A stretch of DNA of 64,000 nucleotides from Alopecurus myosuroides (Eukaryota > Streptophyta > Magnoliopsida > Poales > Poaceae), in the NCBI GenBank assembly GCA_028641055.1, contig CM054060.1, forward strand, positions 240,340,833 to 240,404,832. The letters are read 5' to 3'. Made by a program: the position numbers and the translations under genes. Below are positions 1 through 11,207 of this stretch, piece after piece (position 1 is the stretch's first letter; each line of letters opens with the position of its first letter). The notes beneath the pieces are model-generated. The model was not told the DNA's origin, did no database searches, and saw nothing but the letters and a program-made list of their open reading frames with translations.

Positions 1-653
1 ATAATTACGGACAACGGGACAAATTTCTCTATTGGAGAGTTGGCAAAATATTGACAGGTTGAACGAATGATAGTTCTATCCTGCAGGGAATACGCTCAAG
101 ACTCGAATCTCCTCTTCACAGAGACGCTGGAGCATGGGTAGAAGAATTACCTTCCATGCTTTAAAGTATTTGAACGACGCCAAATAGATCAACTGGACAA
201 ACTCTGTTTTTCCTTGTTTATGGTACAGAAGCAGTGCTTCCTACGGACATGCTCCATGACAGCCCAAGAGTGCTAGCATACGAAGACTCGGATGTCGAAA
301 ACGCACGATAGGATGTTGTTTATCTCTTAGAGAAGAACGAGAGGATGTTATTTATCAGCATGGATTGCGACGCTACCATAGTCGGAAAATCAGACACCGT
401 TCTTTCAAAGAAGATGACCTAGTGCTAAGATTGGTGCAGGAAAGGAAGCACAAATTAGCCCCAATTTGGGAGGGACCATTTTTCATTAGCAAGGCTATGA
501 AAAATGGATCTTACTATCTTGTAGATATTCGGGATACGGAAGATGATCCTAAAAGACCGAATCGCAAAAGAAATAGAAAGATAGATGTCGAACTAGGAGA
601 GACAAAGAGACCCTAGAGCATCCAGCAGTTACGTCCTTTCTACACTTAGTTCA
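1..653 (+). pseudogene. Degenerate integrase/pol C-terminus of the outer Tat-lineage element
   Basis: The nucleotide sequence parallels 7161-7873 of the nested element. It opens with the integrase motif for a DNG-type catalytic aspartate, then an F-x-V-Y-G-x-E-A-like stretch near 215-240. Residues from about 365 give the conserved C-terminal block RRYHSRKIRHRSFKEDDLVL. The last recognisable pol bases read LRPFYT plus a stop near 650. Frameshifts and stops lie around 50-60 and 300-360, so no full frame survives. It shows where pol ends in this element and was never a host gene. Confidence 0.75.
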
Positions 654-1260
654 ATTTCTATGTAAACATCTTTGAGATCATGAAATAAAGTTGTCAGAAT
701 TCATGCATTTCTATTTTATCTTTTCATTTTCATACAAAGCATAAGTCTGTCTTCATCTATTACCCAATGATCTTTCAAAATTCTCAATGTTAACCCGAAT
801 TGTGCCTCGTGCTCGGAGTTATAAAACTGAATTCTTTGTAGCCTAAGGAGGCTTAAAGAAACACATATTGTGCCTGCGTGCCTGAGTTTCATACATTTTA
901 GAAAATTCCTTGATTTTTCTTAAGTATTATCTGATTGTTTGTGTGTTGGGTCACTGAAATTAGTAAGTAAAAATGCCATAGTACAATTCTTGTTTCGAGT
1001 TTCGACTGATAGGTTAAACCCAGTTATTTGGCATGAAGATTAAGTACTATTCAGCCATTTCAACACTAAGAATAATCAAAACATATAAGCTATAGAACTT
1101 AGAAGGAAAAGGAATTAAAACCCAGAAAAACTTGCAAAGACTAATTTTTTTACTGCAAAAGGGGAATACTTGTTTATACAAATGATAGATAGCATTACAA
1201 TGGATATTACATTGAGAGAATAGTAATTCTTCTATTTTGTTCCTGCTAACTACTCAGGAG
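654..1260. other. Non-coding spacer between pol and the antisense gene
   Basis: AT-rich sequence with no convincing frame on either strand. It lies where pol ends on the plus strand and the antisense gene ends on the minus strand, so it probably held the 3' untranslated regions of both. Nothing else is recognisable. Confidence 0.5.
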
Positions 1261-3161
1261 TCAAGCGACCTCCTCAGAATCTGAGTCCTCCTCTTCCCTT
1301 CTGGGGTCCTCAGGAGTTGCCGGAATCTCTTCCTCCGGGTAGAGGGTGGAGATCGACACCATTTGCGCTATCATTGTAGCGTGTCCTTTGACGGAGTCGA
1401 AGATCCTGGCTCTCTGCGCTTCTGTGTATCCTTGGGGGATACCGGTCGCCACGCGCCCGGATTTTGCGGTGGTGTATTGCATACGCATTAGACCAAGGGC
1501 CATGCGCGCATCACCGCGAGCTGCGGAACGGAACCAGGATTCCTTGTGATTCGCCACCTCCTCGATTGCTTCCAGAAGCTTGCAAACTTTCGAGATTTCT
1601 TCTGCTTTGTCGGGAGTGTACTTGTTCACAAGTAACATCCCCGCAGTCTTCAGCGCGGTGAAGATCTTCCCGAAAGCACGGATTCTATCAATCCGGGTAT
1701 GCAAGGGGTTCCCCTCTGTTTGAATCAACAAAGCAAAGTTATAAAAAACAGAGAAGGAAAAAAGGAAACATACCGTAAAAAGTATAAGGAGAAAAATCAG
1801 GTAAAAGAGTTAAATCTTACCGAGAATCTTGTCCATTTCAATGCCTTCTTCAAGATGTTGATTTAGAGCATTCTCCAGGTCCAGGATGGTGGCATTGTCC
1901 TTCTCGGCCTGGGAAGAAGCCTTGGACTCGGCAATCCCGACAGCCAGCTGGTTGGCCTCCAGGTCCTTCTGGAGGTTTACATTGATTTTGTAAATCTTCA
2001 AGTTCTCCTTGTGGAGGTTCTTGGAGCATCTTCAGCTATTTTCTTGTCTTTCGCCAAAGAAGTTGAAAAGAATACAAGGTTGAGAAACCAATACTCGGAA
2101 AAAGACTTAGAAAAATCAAGCAGTTTAAATGACAAAAGCATTTACCTGCTAAGTCCTTCAGTTCCTTCTGAACTGAGGCCAACTCTGAGTCCTTGTCCTA
2201 AAGAATACTAAGGAGAGTTTTTACCTCCTTGTTCTTGATGGTAAGTTTATTAAAAACTTCCATGCTAATCGTCTCAGCAGTTTGCTGAAACACAGACAAG
2301 AGAAGTATCGCTTAAGTCAAAAAACAAGCAAGAATCAGAAATAAGAATTCAGTCAAAATGAATACAATTGGATAAATGCTTGGGGGCTAGAGATGTTTAC
2401 CTAGATCATTTTCTGAAGACTTGCCAGGTTGTCGGTAAATTCCTTCATATAATATGTGAAGAGGATTCCGACATGGCAAAGGCCGTCTTGTATGAAATGC
2501 CGAGGTGAGAACACGTAATTATTCCTAACTATAAACCCGCATTGCGGCCAGGGACAGATTAATGGAGCACGAGCGAAATGTTTCTTCGCCCACGGATGAA
2601 TATATCTATGTTCGTCAAAACAGTTTTCTTCTTTTACCTTGAACTCGGGATCGAAGTTGGGGATTTGCTCCTCCTTTAGAATGTCTGAAGGGACTCCATC
2701 TTCCGGCACCACCCTTTACCGTGCGTCCGACTCGAGCACAAAGGGCTGGCTGGATTGCAAGGGGTATTCTCCCTCCCTTGTAGCCGAGTTTTCCTCCCCC
2801 GCTGCCGTCGGAGTATTGGTGCAATAGCGGGAGACGGCTTTGCTCCTCTCTGAGCAATATCCTTGTGCTTCTTCCAACCTCTTACCTTCAAAGAGGTAGG
2901 AGCAAGGCTGGAAAGAAAAAGAAAAGAAAAACTCCGAGAAGTGAGATTCCGAGAAACGAAAAAACATGCAATAAAAACATAGAAATAAAAGCCTGGGATG
3001 TTTTACCTAAAAGGTGCGACGGCAATGCCGTCAATATCAATCACGTCCGGAGTGGTGGAAGGCTTCTTGCGCTTCTGTCCGCCTGACTGAAAGTTGGCAC
3101 GCAGCGCATCCAACTCGGCATCGGTGGCAAGCTCCTCCTTAGGAAGATCAAGAAGCTGCAG
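1261..3161 (-). pseudogene. Antisense gene of the outer Tat element, 3' exons
   Basis: Minus-strand coding segments separated by intron-like gaps. About 3008-3161 starts right after a TGCAG acceptor and ends near IDGIAVAPF followed by GTAAAA. About 2401-2895 carries stops and frame changes. 1810-2001 is Lys/Glu/Ala-rich and coiled-coil-like. 1261-1731 ends in an acidic tail, EEEDSDSEEVA, and a stop. This is the C-terminal half of the plant-specific protein encoded antisense between pol and the 3' LTR in Tat-lineage gypsy elements; the N-terminal half is at 11667-12848. Its function is unknown. The nested element separates the halves by 8.5 kb, and internal stops suggest it was already decaying. 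Exon limits other than 3008-3161 are approximate. Confidence 0.65.
3157..3161. repeat. Left target-site duplication TGCAG of the nested Tat element
   Basis: TGCAG directly left of the 5' LTR, matched by TGCAG at 11662-11666 directly right of the 3' LTR. Read on the minus strand, this pentamer sits at the end of a pyrimidine-rich stretch and forms the CTGCAG acceptor of an intron in the outer element's antisense gene. Confidence 0.92.
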
Positions 3162-3615
3162 TGATGAGGGAATAGTAACCCGGTGTGCCAGCTCCCGGGT
3201 GTGACCCGGCCCAAACGACGGATGGACCGAATCCGGCTAAGGACGAAGAAACTCCTGGAAGGCCCAGGGCTTGTAAGGATCGTAACCCGGGTTGTGGGTT
3301 ACGGTAAGAAAAGTTAGGGTTCGTATGTAGAGTTCGAGTAGGACTCGAGGAGCGTTTTGTAGGGCAAGCCCGGAGGGGTATGAGTACTATATAAACCAAC
3401 CCCTGGGCTTCGCCTAAGAGAGATCCAAGTCATAGTTGTAACACCTGTTATCGAGTATCCAGTATAATCATATCGAGAGCCGGCGAGTTGTTTTCCGGTT
3501 CTTAGATTGCTTTCGCCATGTTCTCCTTCGAGCTAAACCCTCTCCCAAATACCTGTGTCGACTTGCCCCAAGATCAGTTACCCCAGGTAACATCTGCCGT
3601 GATTATCCCACGACA
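3162..3615 (+). repeat. 5' LTR of the nested Tat element
   Basis: 454 bp with TG...CA ends, matched base for base (as far as I can read) by 11208-11661. It contains a TATA box at 3388-3395. The first ATG downstream of the predicted start site is at 3518, inside the LTR, and opens the pol frame. Confidence 0.92.
3388..3395 (+). promoter_or_regulatory. TATA box of the 5' LTR promoter
   Basis: TATATAAA about 120-130 bp before the ATG at 3518, giving a predicted transcription start near 3420. The identical box lies in the 3' LTR near 11434-11441. Confidence 0.7.
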
Positions 3616-6600
3616 GTTGGCGCCCACCGTGGGGCCTGCGTCCAAAGGTGTTTACATCACGGGAGAAGCTCGGAAGAGCATGGAGAACTTCGTCGTCGGC
3701 GAGATCTACTCCAATGGCGAAGGAGAAAGAATAGTGGACAGTTCCGGGTGGGAGTTGGACCCGGATCGCTGCGAATCTGGATCCGAGGTGTCAATCGGCC
3801 AAATCAGTATCTTCATCGGCATGGTACGTACACTCAATTCGAAAGGACAATATCATGTGCATGTTACAGGAACTTCCAGCAGGGACAAAAAGGCGTTAAA
3901 ACAAACAGCGAATCTATCCTCCTCGGCCACTCCGGAATACTTGAGGTGGGCAGAGCAAGAGGTAACATGGAGCAGAAGAGATCATCCAGAAGGAGTAGAG
4001 CGCCCCGGAACTTTGGCGTTAGTGGTTTCGCCACAGGTCAATGGTTATGAATTGAAAAAGGTATTGATGGACGGAGGGAGCAGCATCAACATCCTATATT
4101 GGGAAACCTTCTTGCGCATGAACCTCAAGGAGTCTCAGCTACAAAAAAGTTCGACGGTGTTCCATGGGATCGTGCCGGGTCATTCGGCACGCCCCGAAGG
4201 GAAAATTGCCTTGGAAGTAGTCTTTGGAGAATCGGTAGATAACTATCGGGTGGAGTGGCTTACGTTTGAAGTGGTCAAGCTGCATAGCCCCTACCACGCT
4301 CTGTTCGGAAGACCGGCTTACGCTAAATTCATGGCTAGGCCGTGCTACGTATATTTGCAGTTAAAAATTCCAGGCCCCAAGCGGACCATCACTATCCATG
4401 GAAACCGAGATATAGCAGCAGAGTGTGATGAGGGAGATTCGGTGATGGCCGAGCAAGCCTGCAGAAAGGAAGAGCTTAAATATTACCGGTCTCAGGTGGA
4501 TCCGGAAGATGGCACGGCATTGAGAAGACCAGATTCTGAAGACGAAAGAGTGAAATTTAAGGCGGCTCAAGACACCAAGAAAGTAGATTTTGTGGAAGGA
4601 GACCCCACCAAGCAGTTCACTATAGGGTCCAATTTGGAAGACGCACAAGAAAAGGCCCTAGTGGAATTTATACGCTCAAATGCGGATGTGTTCGCCTGGA
4701 CACCCAGCGACATGCCGGGTATCCCTACCGAGTTGGCAGAGCACAGTTTGCATGTGGATCCCAGGGCCAGGCCTGTGAAGCAAGGTTTGAGAAAAATGAA
4801 CGAGGAAAGGAGAAGAGCTATAGGCGAGGAAATCGCACGACTATTAACCGCAGGCTTTATCATGGAAGTATTTCACCCGGACTGGTTAGCGAATCCGGTT
4901 CTAGTGATGAAAAAGACAAATGAATGGAGGATGTGCATTGATTTCACGAGCCTCAACAAGCATTGCCCAAAGGATCCGTTCGCGCTGCCAAGGATAGACC
5001 AGATCATAGACGCGGTAGCCGGAAGCGACTTGCTATGTTTCTTGGACGCATATTCGGGGTACCACCAGATTAAACTCAAAAGGGAGGATTGGGAGAAAAC
5101 CTCGTTTATAACCCCTTTTGGGGCCTTTTGCTACAAAACCATGACGTTTGGGTTGAAAAATGCGGGCGCAACTTATCAGCGGTGTATTCAGAAGTGCTTT
5201 GAGGATCAAATTGGGCGTAACGTGCACGCATATGTGGATGATGTGGTTATCAAGACCCGGAAGGCAGAGACATTTATTGATGATTTAAAAGAAACGTTTA
5301 AAAACTTGAGGAGGTATCAGATGAAGCTTAACCCAACGAAGTGTGTATTCGGAGTCCCGGCCGGGAAGTTACTTGGCTTTATAGTCTCCGAGAGAGGAAT
5401 TGAGGCAAACCCGGATAAAATCAAGGCCATACAGAATTTGAAGAAACCGGAAAATTTGAAGCACGTTCAAAAACTCACGGGGTGCGTGGCAGCCCTGAGC
5501 AGGTTCATATCCAGGCTTGGAGAAAAGGCAATACCCCTGTACCGGCTTTTGCGGAAATCAGATAAGTTCGTATGGGATCAGGAGGCAGATGAGGCGTTAG
5601 AAGCACTAAAGAAGCAGTTATCTGAAGCACCAGTACTAGCGGCGCCGGGTCCTAAAGAGCCTATGTTATTATACGTGGCAGCCGGCCCCCGAGCCGTCAG
5701 TGCAGTGGTTGTCGTGGAACGCAAAGAAGATGGGAAAGGTTACCCGGTCCAGAGGCCGGTTTACTATGTCAGTGAAGTGTTATCGGAAGCGAAGCAGCGT
5801 TACCCGCATTGGCAAAAATTGGTGTTTGGGGTCTTTATGGCCAGCCGGAAGTTGAAGCCATATTTCCAAGAACATCCCATAACAGTGGTTAGTTCAATAC
5901 CAATGTCGGATATCATCAGGAACTCGGATGCAACGGGCAGAATAGCCAAATGGGCAATAGAGATGGGAGATTATCATATAAGCTACGAGCCCAGATCGGC
6001 AATCAAGTCCCAGGCCTTGGCTGATTTCGTCAACGACTGGACGCACACTGGAATGGTTACCGCAGTTCCAAGTTCCGAGTCATGGACCATGCACTTCGAT
6101 GGATCAAAGCAGTACGAGGGGTCAGGAGCCGGAGTGGTGCTGACATCGCCCAAGGGGGACAAACTAAGTTATGTGCTACAGATTCATTTTGATTGCTCAA
6201 ACAACGTGGCCGAGTATGAGGCTCTGTTACATGGCTTGAAGGTAGCCAAGGAGATGAACATTAGAAGGATACGATGCTTTGGGGACTCGGATCTCGTGGT
6301 GCAGCAGGTGTCAGGAACCTGGGACAGGAAGGACGCCACTATGGCAGCGTATCGCAGGGAGGTTGATAGGGTTGCCGGGTCTTTCTCCGGGTATGAAGTG
6401 GAGCACATAGACAGAAGAAAGAACGAGGCGGCGGACGCACTCGCTAGACTCGGCTCGCGCAGGGAGCCGGTTCCACCTAATGTTTTCGTGGACGAGCTAT
6501 GGCGGCCGTCAGTTAAATCCGAGTCTGAAGAAGAATTAGCAAATCGAGACCCAGACGTGGAGCTCGTGGCTACGATACACGGCGTCCCCGAATGGACGGA

Positions 6601-7873
6601 GCCATATCTGGCATACTTATCACGAGGCGAACTACCAGAACAGGAGGTACTAGCAAGACAAATCGTGAGGCGGGCAAAAGGATACGCTATTATCAATGGA
6701 GAGTTGTACAAGAGAAGTGCGGCAGGAGTCTTTTTGCGCTGTGTGACACCAGAAGAAGGCCGACAGATTCTTAAGGAGATCCATGAAGGTGATTGCGGGC
6801 ATCATGCGTCCACAAGGTCTCTTGTGGCCAAGGCCTATCGACATGGGTTCTTCTGGCTCACAGCTCTAGCAGACGCGGAGCGGATAGTGGCAAGGTGCGA
6901 CGGATGTCAAAGGTACGCTCGTCAAACTCATGTGCCGGCTATGGAGTTACGGACCATTCCATTAACTTGGCCATTCGCTGTTTGGGGTATGGACATGGTC
7001 GGCCCCTTCCATATGTCACCTTGCAAGAAGACGCACCTTTTAGTTGCTGTTGATAAGTTTACCAAATGGGTGGAGGTTATGCCGGTCACCAATTGCGAAG
7101 CGGCCACAGCAGTCAAATTCCTGAAAAGAATTATATACCGGTTCGGGTACCCCCACGGCATAATTACCGACAATGGAACTAACATGTCCCTTGGAGAGAT
7201 GGAAAAATTTTGTGGCAGCAATGGAATCAGGCTTGATGTAGCATCAGTAGCACATCCGCAAGCCAACGGGCAAGTTGAGAGGGCGAACCAAGAACTACTT
7301 CGTGGATTGAAGCCAAGACTGAGGGTTCCCTGTATCAGGGCCGCTGGGGCATGGGTTGAAGAGCTTCCTTCCGTGGTCTGGGGTATTAACACTACACCCA
7401 ACCGATCCACCCAGATGACACCTTTTTTCATGGTCTACGGCGCAGAAGCGGTATTACCAAGCGACATCATTCATGATTCACCAAGAGTGACAGCTTATGT
7501 GGAAGTAGAGAACGAGAAAACCCGGCAAGACGCCGCGGATATGTTAGAAGAACAAAGGGAGCAAGCCTTGGAAAGATCAGCCATATACCAGCAGGACTTG
7601 CGAAGATATCATAGTCGGCGGGTGAAAAGCCGGGTCTTTCAGGAGGGAGACTTGGTCTTGCGCTTGGTTCAGACAAACGAGGGAAGACACAAACTATCGC
7701 CACCATGGGAAGGACCCTTCATCGTAAGCCGGAGCCTGCATAATGGGTCATATTACTTGATAGATGCAAGAGAAGAATCGACCACACTCAACGATACTGC
7801 TCACACAACTGCACCTATGCAAGAAAGAGATAGACCGTGGAACGTGGCTCAGCTACGTCCGTACTATACTTAG
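3518..7873 (+). CDS. Pol polyprotein of the nested Tat element, start codon inside the LTR
   Basis: One uninterrupted 1451-residue frame for replication and integration of the element. Residues 1-33 are encoded by the LTR, and the frame passes through the primer site. Retroviral-type protease follows, with MDGGSSIN near 184. Reverse transcriptase shows FLDAYSGYHQI near 508 and YVDD near 572. A first RNase H region (WDQEADEALEAL, about 685) is followed by a second, archaeal-type RNase H (MHFDGSKQYEGSG near 857 to NEAADALARLGS near 966), the hallmark of Tat elements. Integrase has an HHCC zinc site (HEGDCGH...CDGCQRY, about 1088-1131) and the DDE core (DMVGPF, DNGTNM, GQVERANQE, about 1158-1255). 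A gypsy C-terminal block lies near 1360. Gag is absent; the region before protease is only about 150 residues and has no CCHC knuckle. The ATG at 3518 is the first after the predicted start site. Confidence 0.88.
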   Translation: MFSFELNPLPNTCVDLPQDQLPQVTSAVIIPRQLAPTVGPASKGVYITGEARKSMENFVVGEIYSNGEGERIVDSSGWELDPDRCESGSEVSIGQISIFIGMVRTLNSKGQYHVHVTGTSSRDKKALKQTANLSSSATPEYLRWAEQEVTWSRRDHPEGVERPGTLALVVSPQVNGYELKKVLMDGGSSINILYWETFLRMNLKESQLQKSSTVFHGIVPGHSARPEGKIALEVVFGESVDNYRVEWLTFEVVKLHSPYHALFGRPAYAKFMARPCYVYLQLKIPGPKRTITIHGNRDIAAECDEGDSVMAEQACRKEELKYYRSQVDPEDGTALRRPDSEDERVKFKAAQDTKKVDFVEGDPTKQFTIGSNLEDAQEKALVEFIRSNADVFAWTPSDMPGIPTELAEHSLHVDPRARPVKQGLRKMNEERRRAIGEEIARLLTAGFIMEVFHPDWLANPVLVMKKTNEWRMCIDFTSLNKHCPKDPFALPRIDQIIDAVAGSDLLCFLDAYSGYHQIKLKREDWEKTSFITPFGAFCYKTMTFGLKNAGATYQRCIQKCFEDQIGRNVHAYVDDVVIKTRKAETFIDDLKETFKNLRRYQMKLNPTKCVFGVPAGKLLGFIVSERGIEANPDKIKAIQNLKKPENLKHVQKLTGCVAALSRFISRLGEKAIPLYRLLRKSDKFVWDQEADEALEALKKQLSEAPVLAAPGPKEPMLLYVAAGPRAVSAVVVVERKEDGKGYPVQRPVYYVSEVLSEAKQRYPHWQKLVFGVFMASRKLKPYFQEHPITVVSSIPMSDIIRNSDATGRIAKWAIEMGDYHISYEPRSAIKSQALADFVNDWTHTGMVTAVPSSESWTMHFDGSKQYEGSGAGVVLTSPKGDKLSYVLQIHFDCSNNVAEYEALLHGLKVAKEMNIRRIRCFGDSDLVVQQVSGTWDRKDATMAAYRREVDRVAGSFSGYEVEHIDRRKNEAADALARLGSRREPVPPNVFVDELWRPSVKSESEEELANRDPDVELVATIHGVPEWTEPYLAYLSRGELPEQEVLARQIVRRAKGYAIINGELYKRSAAGVFLRCVTPEEGRQILKEIHEGDCGHHASTRSLVAKAYRHGFFWLTALADAERIVARCDGCQRYARQTHVPAMELRTIPLTWPFAVWGMDMVGPFHMSPCKKTHLLVAVDKFTKWVEVMPVTNCEAATAVKFLKRIIYRFGYPHGIITDNGTNMSLGEMEKFCGSNGIRLDVASVAHPQANGQVERANQELLRGLKPRLRVPCIRAAGAWVEELPSVVWGINTTPNRSTQMTPFFMVYGAEAVLPSDIIHDSPRVTAYVEVENEKTRQDAADMLEEQREQALERSAIYQQDLRRYHSRRVKSRVFQEGDLVLRLVQTNEGRHKLSPPWEGPFIVSRSLHNGSYYLIDAREESTTLNDTAHTTAPMQERDRPWNVAQLRPYYT
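3618..3635 (+). promoter_or_regulatory. Primer-binding site of the nested Tat element
   Basis: TGGCGCCCACCGTGGGGC, two bases after the LTR end, matches the primer site common in plant Tat-lineage elements. It is where a host tRNA would prime minus-strand synthesis. Here it is also translated in frame as part of pol. Confidence 0.85.
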
Positions 7874-8928
7874 CAGAAAAAGATGTAACAGGCAGCAGGT
7901 TCCAGACGCACTCTTTTCCTGTCCAGGGCACCCTTGGGGACTGGATGGGTTTTTAATGAGGCGGCTTGCTGGCCTAATTTTTTCATATCAAATAAAAAGG
8001 GATTATCAAGAAAAGAAGCAAGTGTTATTTATACAATGTGAATATTCAGGTCTTGAGGGCTGGTTGCTCATACAAGCACAGCTGTAAACTCAAAAAAGAC
8101 CCGGCCTTGATGCCAATGAGTTATAGGGGCCGTCACTCGAAAAAACGAGTGCGGCTACAATCTTATAACCGGACAAAGAAGTCCAAATTTCTCGGCTATT
8201 CTTACTTAAGCTCGATGTGACTCGCAACGAAGTGGCATGATTCGTTCGCTTACGATTAATGTCGGTCATGAGACCCAAACGGGACTCGCTTGACCCCGTT
8301 TTCGTATTGATGTAACAACATGGTATCCACGCGAAAGCCGGCTTATAGTACAAGATAGTCGAAAGGGTCATCTAAACCACAAGTTATGCAGAGTATAAGG
8401 CCGATAGCCGGAAACTCAACGATTATCAAGCATAACTTCAAGCCTCATAAAAAACTGTCCTGAAGTCTTGGGCATTCGGTGACAGGCGAGTCGTTTCCTT
8501 GAAAGAAAACAATCATGCATCCTAGACGCGGAAACCCGGACTGGGGACTTATGAGCTCTAAGGAAGAAACAGCATCATCCAGCCGATAAAATTAAAACGA
8601 GCCGTGCATCCGGGTCTTAGGAGCTTAGGGATTCAGGTGTAAAACCGATCCCTAGACGACAACACCTGGAGGACGGGTCTTGCTCAGGAAAGTATAAAAA
8701 AAAACAGTATAAGGTATCGAGAATAAAGCAAGCGGATATCAAGAACAAACAAATGCAAAGACATATTCATCAAAAGCGCAGAGAGGCGCAAAGTGCATCG
8801 GGAGTTTAAATAAAGTGTTACAAAAACCATAAAGTATCAAAAGAGCACAGGCGCTCTGCTTAAACGAATAGTAAAGCTGTTTTAATGATGCCTTGCCGGC
8901 TGACGTATGTGGAATGATAGGCATTACT
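7874..8928. other. Spacer between pol and the antisense gene in the nested Tat element
   Basis: About 1 kb with only short frames. It lies where the sense pol transcript and the antisense gene converge. No domain, repeat or hairpin stood out. Confidence 0.5.
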
Positions 8929-10773
8929 TCAAGCTGCAGAATCCATCTTGGCTTTGCCCTTGTCGCCACCTGTAGTTGCGGCGCCACTCGGGTCAGCAGC
9001 AGTCCCGGGTTGTGCAGCAGAAGTTGCAGGAGCAGAGTCGGCCCCGGTCTTCTTAGCGGCCTCTTCCTTCACCTTGATCGCCTGCTCCTTCCAACGGGCA
9101 AGCATATCGAATGGCTGGGGGCGGTTCGCCTTGACAACCTTGTCATTAGCATCATAAGCAGGGAGAATCTCATCAATCTCTAAGCTGTCAGCAATAACGC
9201 TAGCCGGATGGCAGACTTCTTTCTGAATAGCCTTGAAGTCCTTTGGCAAAAACTTGGACCCATCCAAGTTGAATTCCGGAAATCCACTCATAAGTTTGGC
9301 AAGTTGTAGCTTGGGAGCGTAGGCTTTAGCCAGTGCGAGCCCCCGGGTTACCCCGAATCGGCAGGAGGACCGTTTCCAGTGCCAAATCCACTCGGGGATC
9401 GTGGAGCAGAATTCCAGTAATCTCTTCATATTATCTGGCTTGACATCCGGCAGTCGCAACTCATCAAGTATCCAGCTAACTCCGCCGCAAAGTTGGCGAA
9501 GAGTATTCTTGATGGTTTTAAGCTTGGCAGCATCATCTTCTTCGGGGGCAGTATCACGTGGGCCTGCTAAAAAAAAAAGCAAAAGGAGCAAAGATAGTAG
9601 GCACGCAAGCGCAGTTGGCAATCCGAGTCATAAAAAGGTGAAATTCAAAAATCTTACCAGTCGCAGTACGGTGAACATCAGCAATTTGAGCAGAAAGAGT
9701 TGCAAGTTTCTCCTTAGCCCTGTGAGCTCTCTTCCTGTACTTTTTCGTCATCTTTTGGCACCTGCGAGCCTCAGTCTCAGCAGCTTCACGAAGGGCCGTT
9801 TCTTTTCCAATACGCTTGGTGGACTTGGCCAGCTTCTTCTCCAACTGTGAAACATAGTCCTGTAAAGAAGCATGAAGAGGGATCAGCCAGAAACATTACG
9901 CAAAGTTCCAAGCAAGTTACCTAGTAATTCACTCGGAACTTGGGGACTAGGGGTGGAAACAATTGATGATTAGTCGGGATTACCTCGTGCTTGGTTATTA
10001 AGGCATCTAGTATGTTTTCTTCGTCTCCCTTCAAGGTATGAAGGGCATCTAGCATTTGAGCAAAGGTCATGTCTTCAGGGCGAAGTAGAGAAGGGCCACA
10101 GGATTGGCCCTCTTGTGGAGGAGTTGTTCCGGGTTTGGGGGTCGAAACCCGGAATGTTTGAACGTCCGGGATAGGAGAGCCCGACTTGGTCTCCACAATG
10201 ATGTCTTCGTCCACTTCTTCAGAGGGCTGGGGGGAGGCAGTCTTTGGTGGAATTGGGTCCTTAAAAGGATCTTCTCCATTTCCGTCCTTGGCCTCGTCCT
10301 CAACCTCAACGTCCATGTCATCACTCGGCTTCTCTTCTCCCTGCTCTTCTGATTCAGGGATATCCGGGTCGCTCAGCGTAACTGTGGCACTGAAGAAAAG
10401 AAGGGAGACATTGATCAATGGAATATACGGAAAAAAGAAAGGTAACCAGTATGAGAAAATATAAAGTAAAGGTAGTTTACCCGGTGTTCACGGCATAGTC
10501 CGGGGGAAGCTCGCCGCTGGAGGCGGATGACGTCGGCAAGAGCACTGGCTGTGGCACGCGAAGTTGCCCGGCAAGTGGATGATTGGGAGACGGATGACGT
10601 TGAGGAGATTGGGAAGGTTGAGCTGGAGGGGTACTGGCTCGATGAGTGGGTGAAGTGGAGATACCCGGGTTAAGGGGATCATCCCCCGGAGAATTCCGGG
10701 TCACCCTACGTTTAGTCGGGAGAGGGTCCTTCAAGAAGGATGAATGTGATAATCGCTCGTTAAGTTCATGCAT
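8929..10773 (-). CDS. Four-exon antisense gene of the nested Tat element
   Basis: The predicted chain joins without a frame break. Exon 1 is 10773-10481 (ATG, MHELNERL, Pro/Ser-rich), exon 2 is 10389-9984 (acidic, Pro-rich), exon 3 is 9859-9658 (Lys/Arg/Glu-rich coiled coil, KKLAKSTKRIGKETALREA), and exon 4 is 9563-8929 (helical, then an Ala/Thr-rich tail ending KGKAKMDSAA). Each intron has GT...AG ends. The protein would be about 510 residues. Layout and C-terminal helical region resemble the antisense gene of the outer element (1261-1731), but the N-terminal domain present there (11790-12733) is missing. The biochemical role of these Tat-lineage extra proteins is not known. Recent insertion explains why all exons are still open. 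Confidence 0.7.
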
Positions 10774-10827
10774 AGCAGCAAAGGATGTTAAGGCGAAGTG
10801 AAGGGCCTAGGGTTACTTTCGGTTAAT

Positions 10828-10834
10828 ATTTATA
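10828..10834 (-). promoter_or_regulatory. TATA box for the antisense gene
   Basis: TATAAAT on the minus strand, about 55-60 bp upstream of the ATG at 10773. It supports the antisense gene having its own promoter inside the element. Confidence 0.5.
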
Positions 10835-11207
10835 AGGGAGGTGGTGAGCTCGCCTGCGGCTGGAAAGCCGGAAGTTGCGGAGCAATGATTATCCGCACAG
10901 ATTTGGTGTTGCGGGTGTTTGGAACGAGGTGGAATATTCCGTTGACAGGGGGAACGCGATTCGTTCCGAGATATCAGGGATCCTTATCGAGAATAGGACC
11001 TTAATATCTTAGGATTCAAACTTGGAAAGGTCCGTTGAGCATTTGAGGAAGGATCGAGCTGTCGAATGACCGCTACGGAGCTGGGCCTAGTCATCTGTTA
11101 AAGTAACTTGGCCCGGTTCACGTAAGCTTGGGCGTTTCATATCTTCTTAGGGAATAGCGAGCACTTCAAGGATGAATCTGTGAAGCCCGCGCTATCCTGG
11201 GGACTAC

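Noticed and set aside
6184..6711. 175-codon minus-strand frame inside pol
   Set aside because: Shadow of the conserved RNase H coding sequence on the opposite strand; no domain, and pol explains the conservation.
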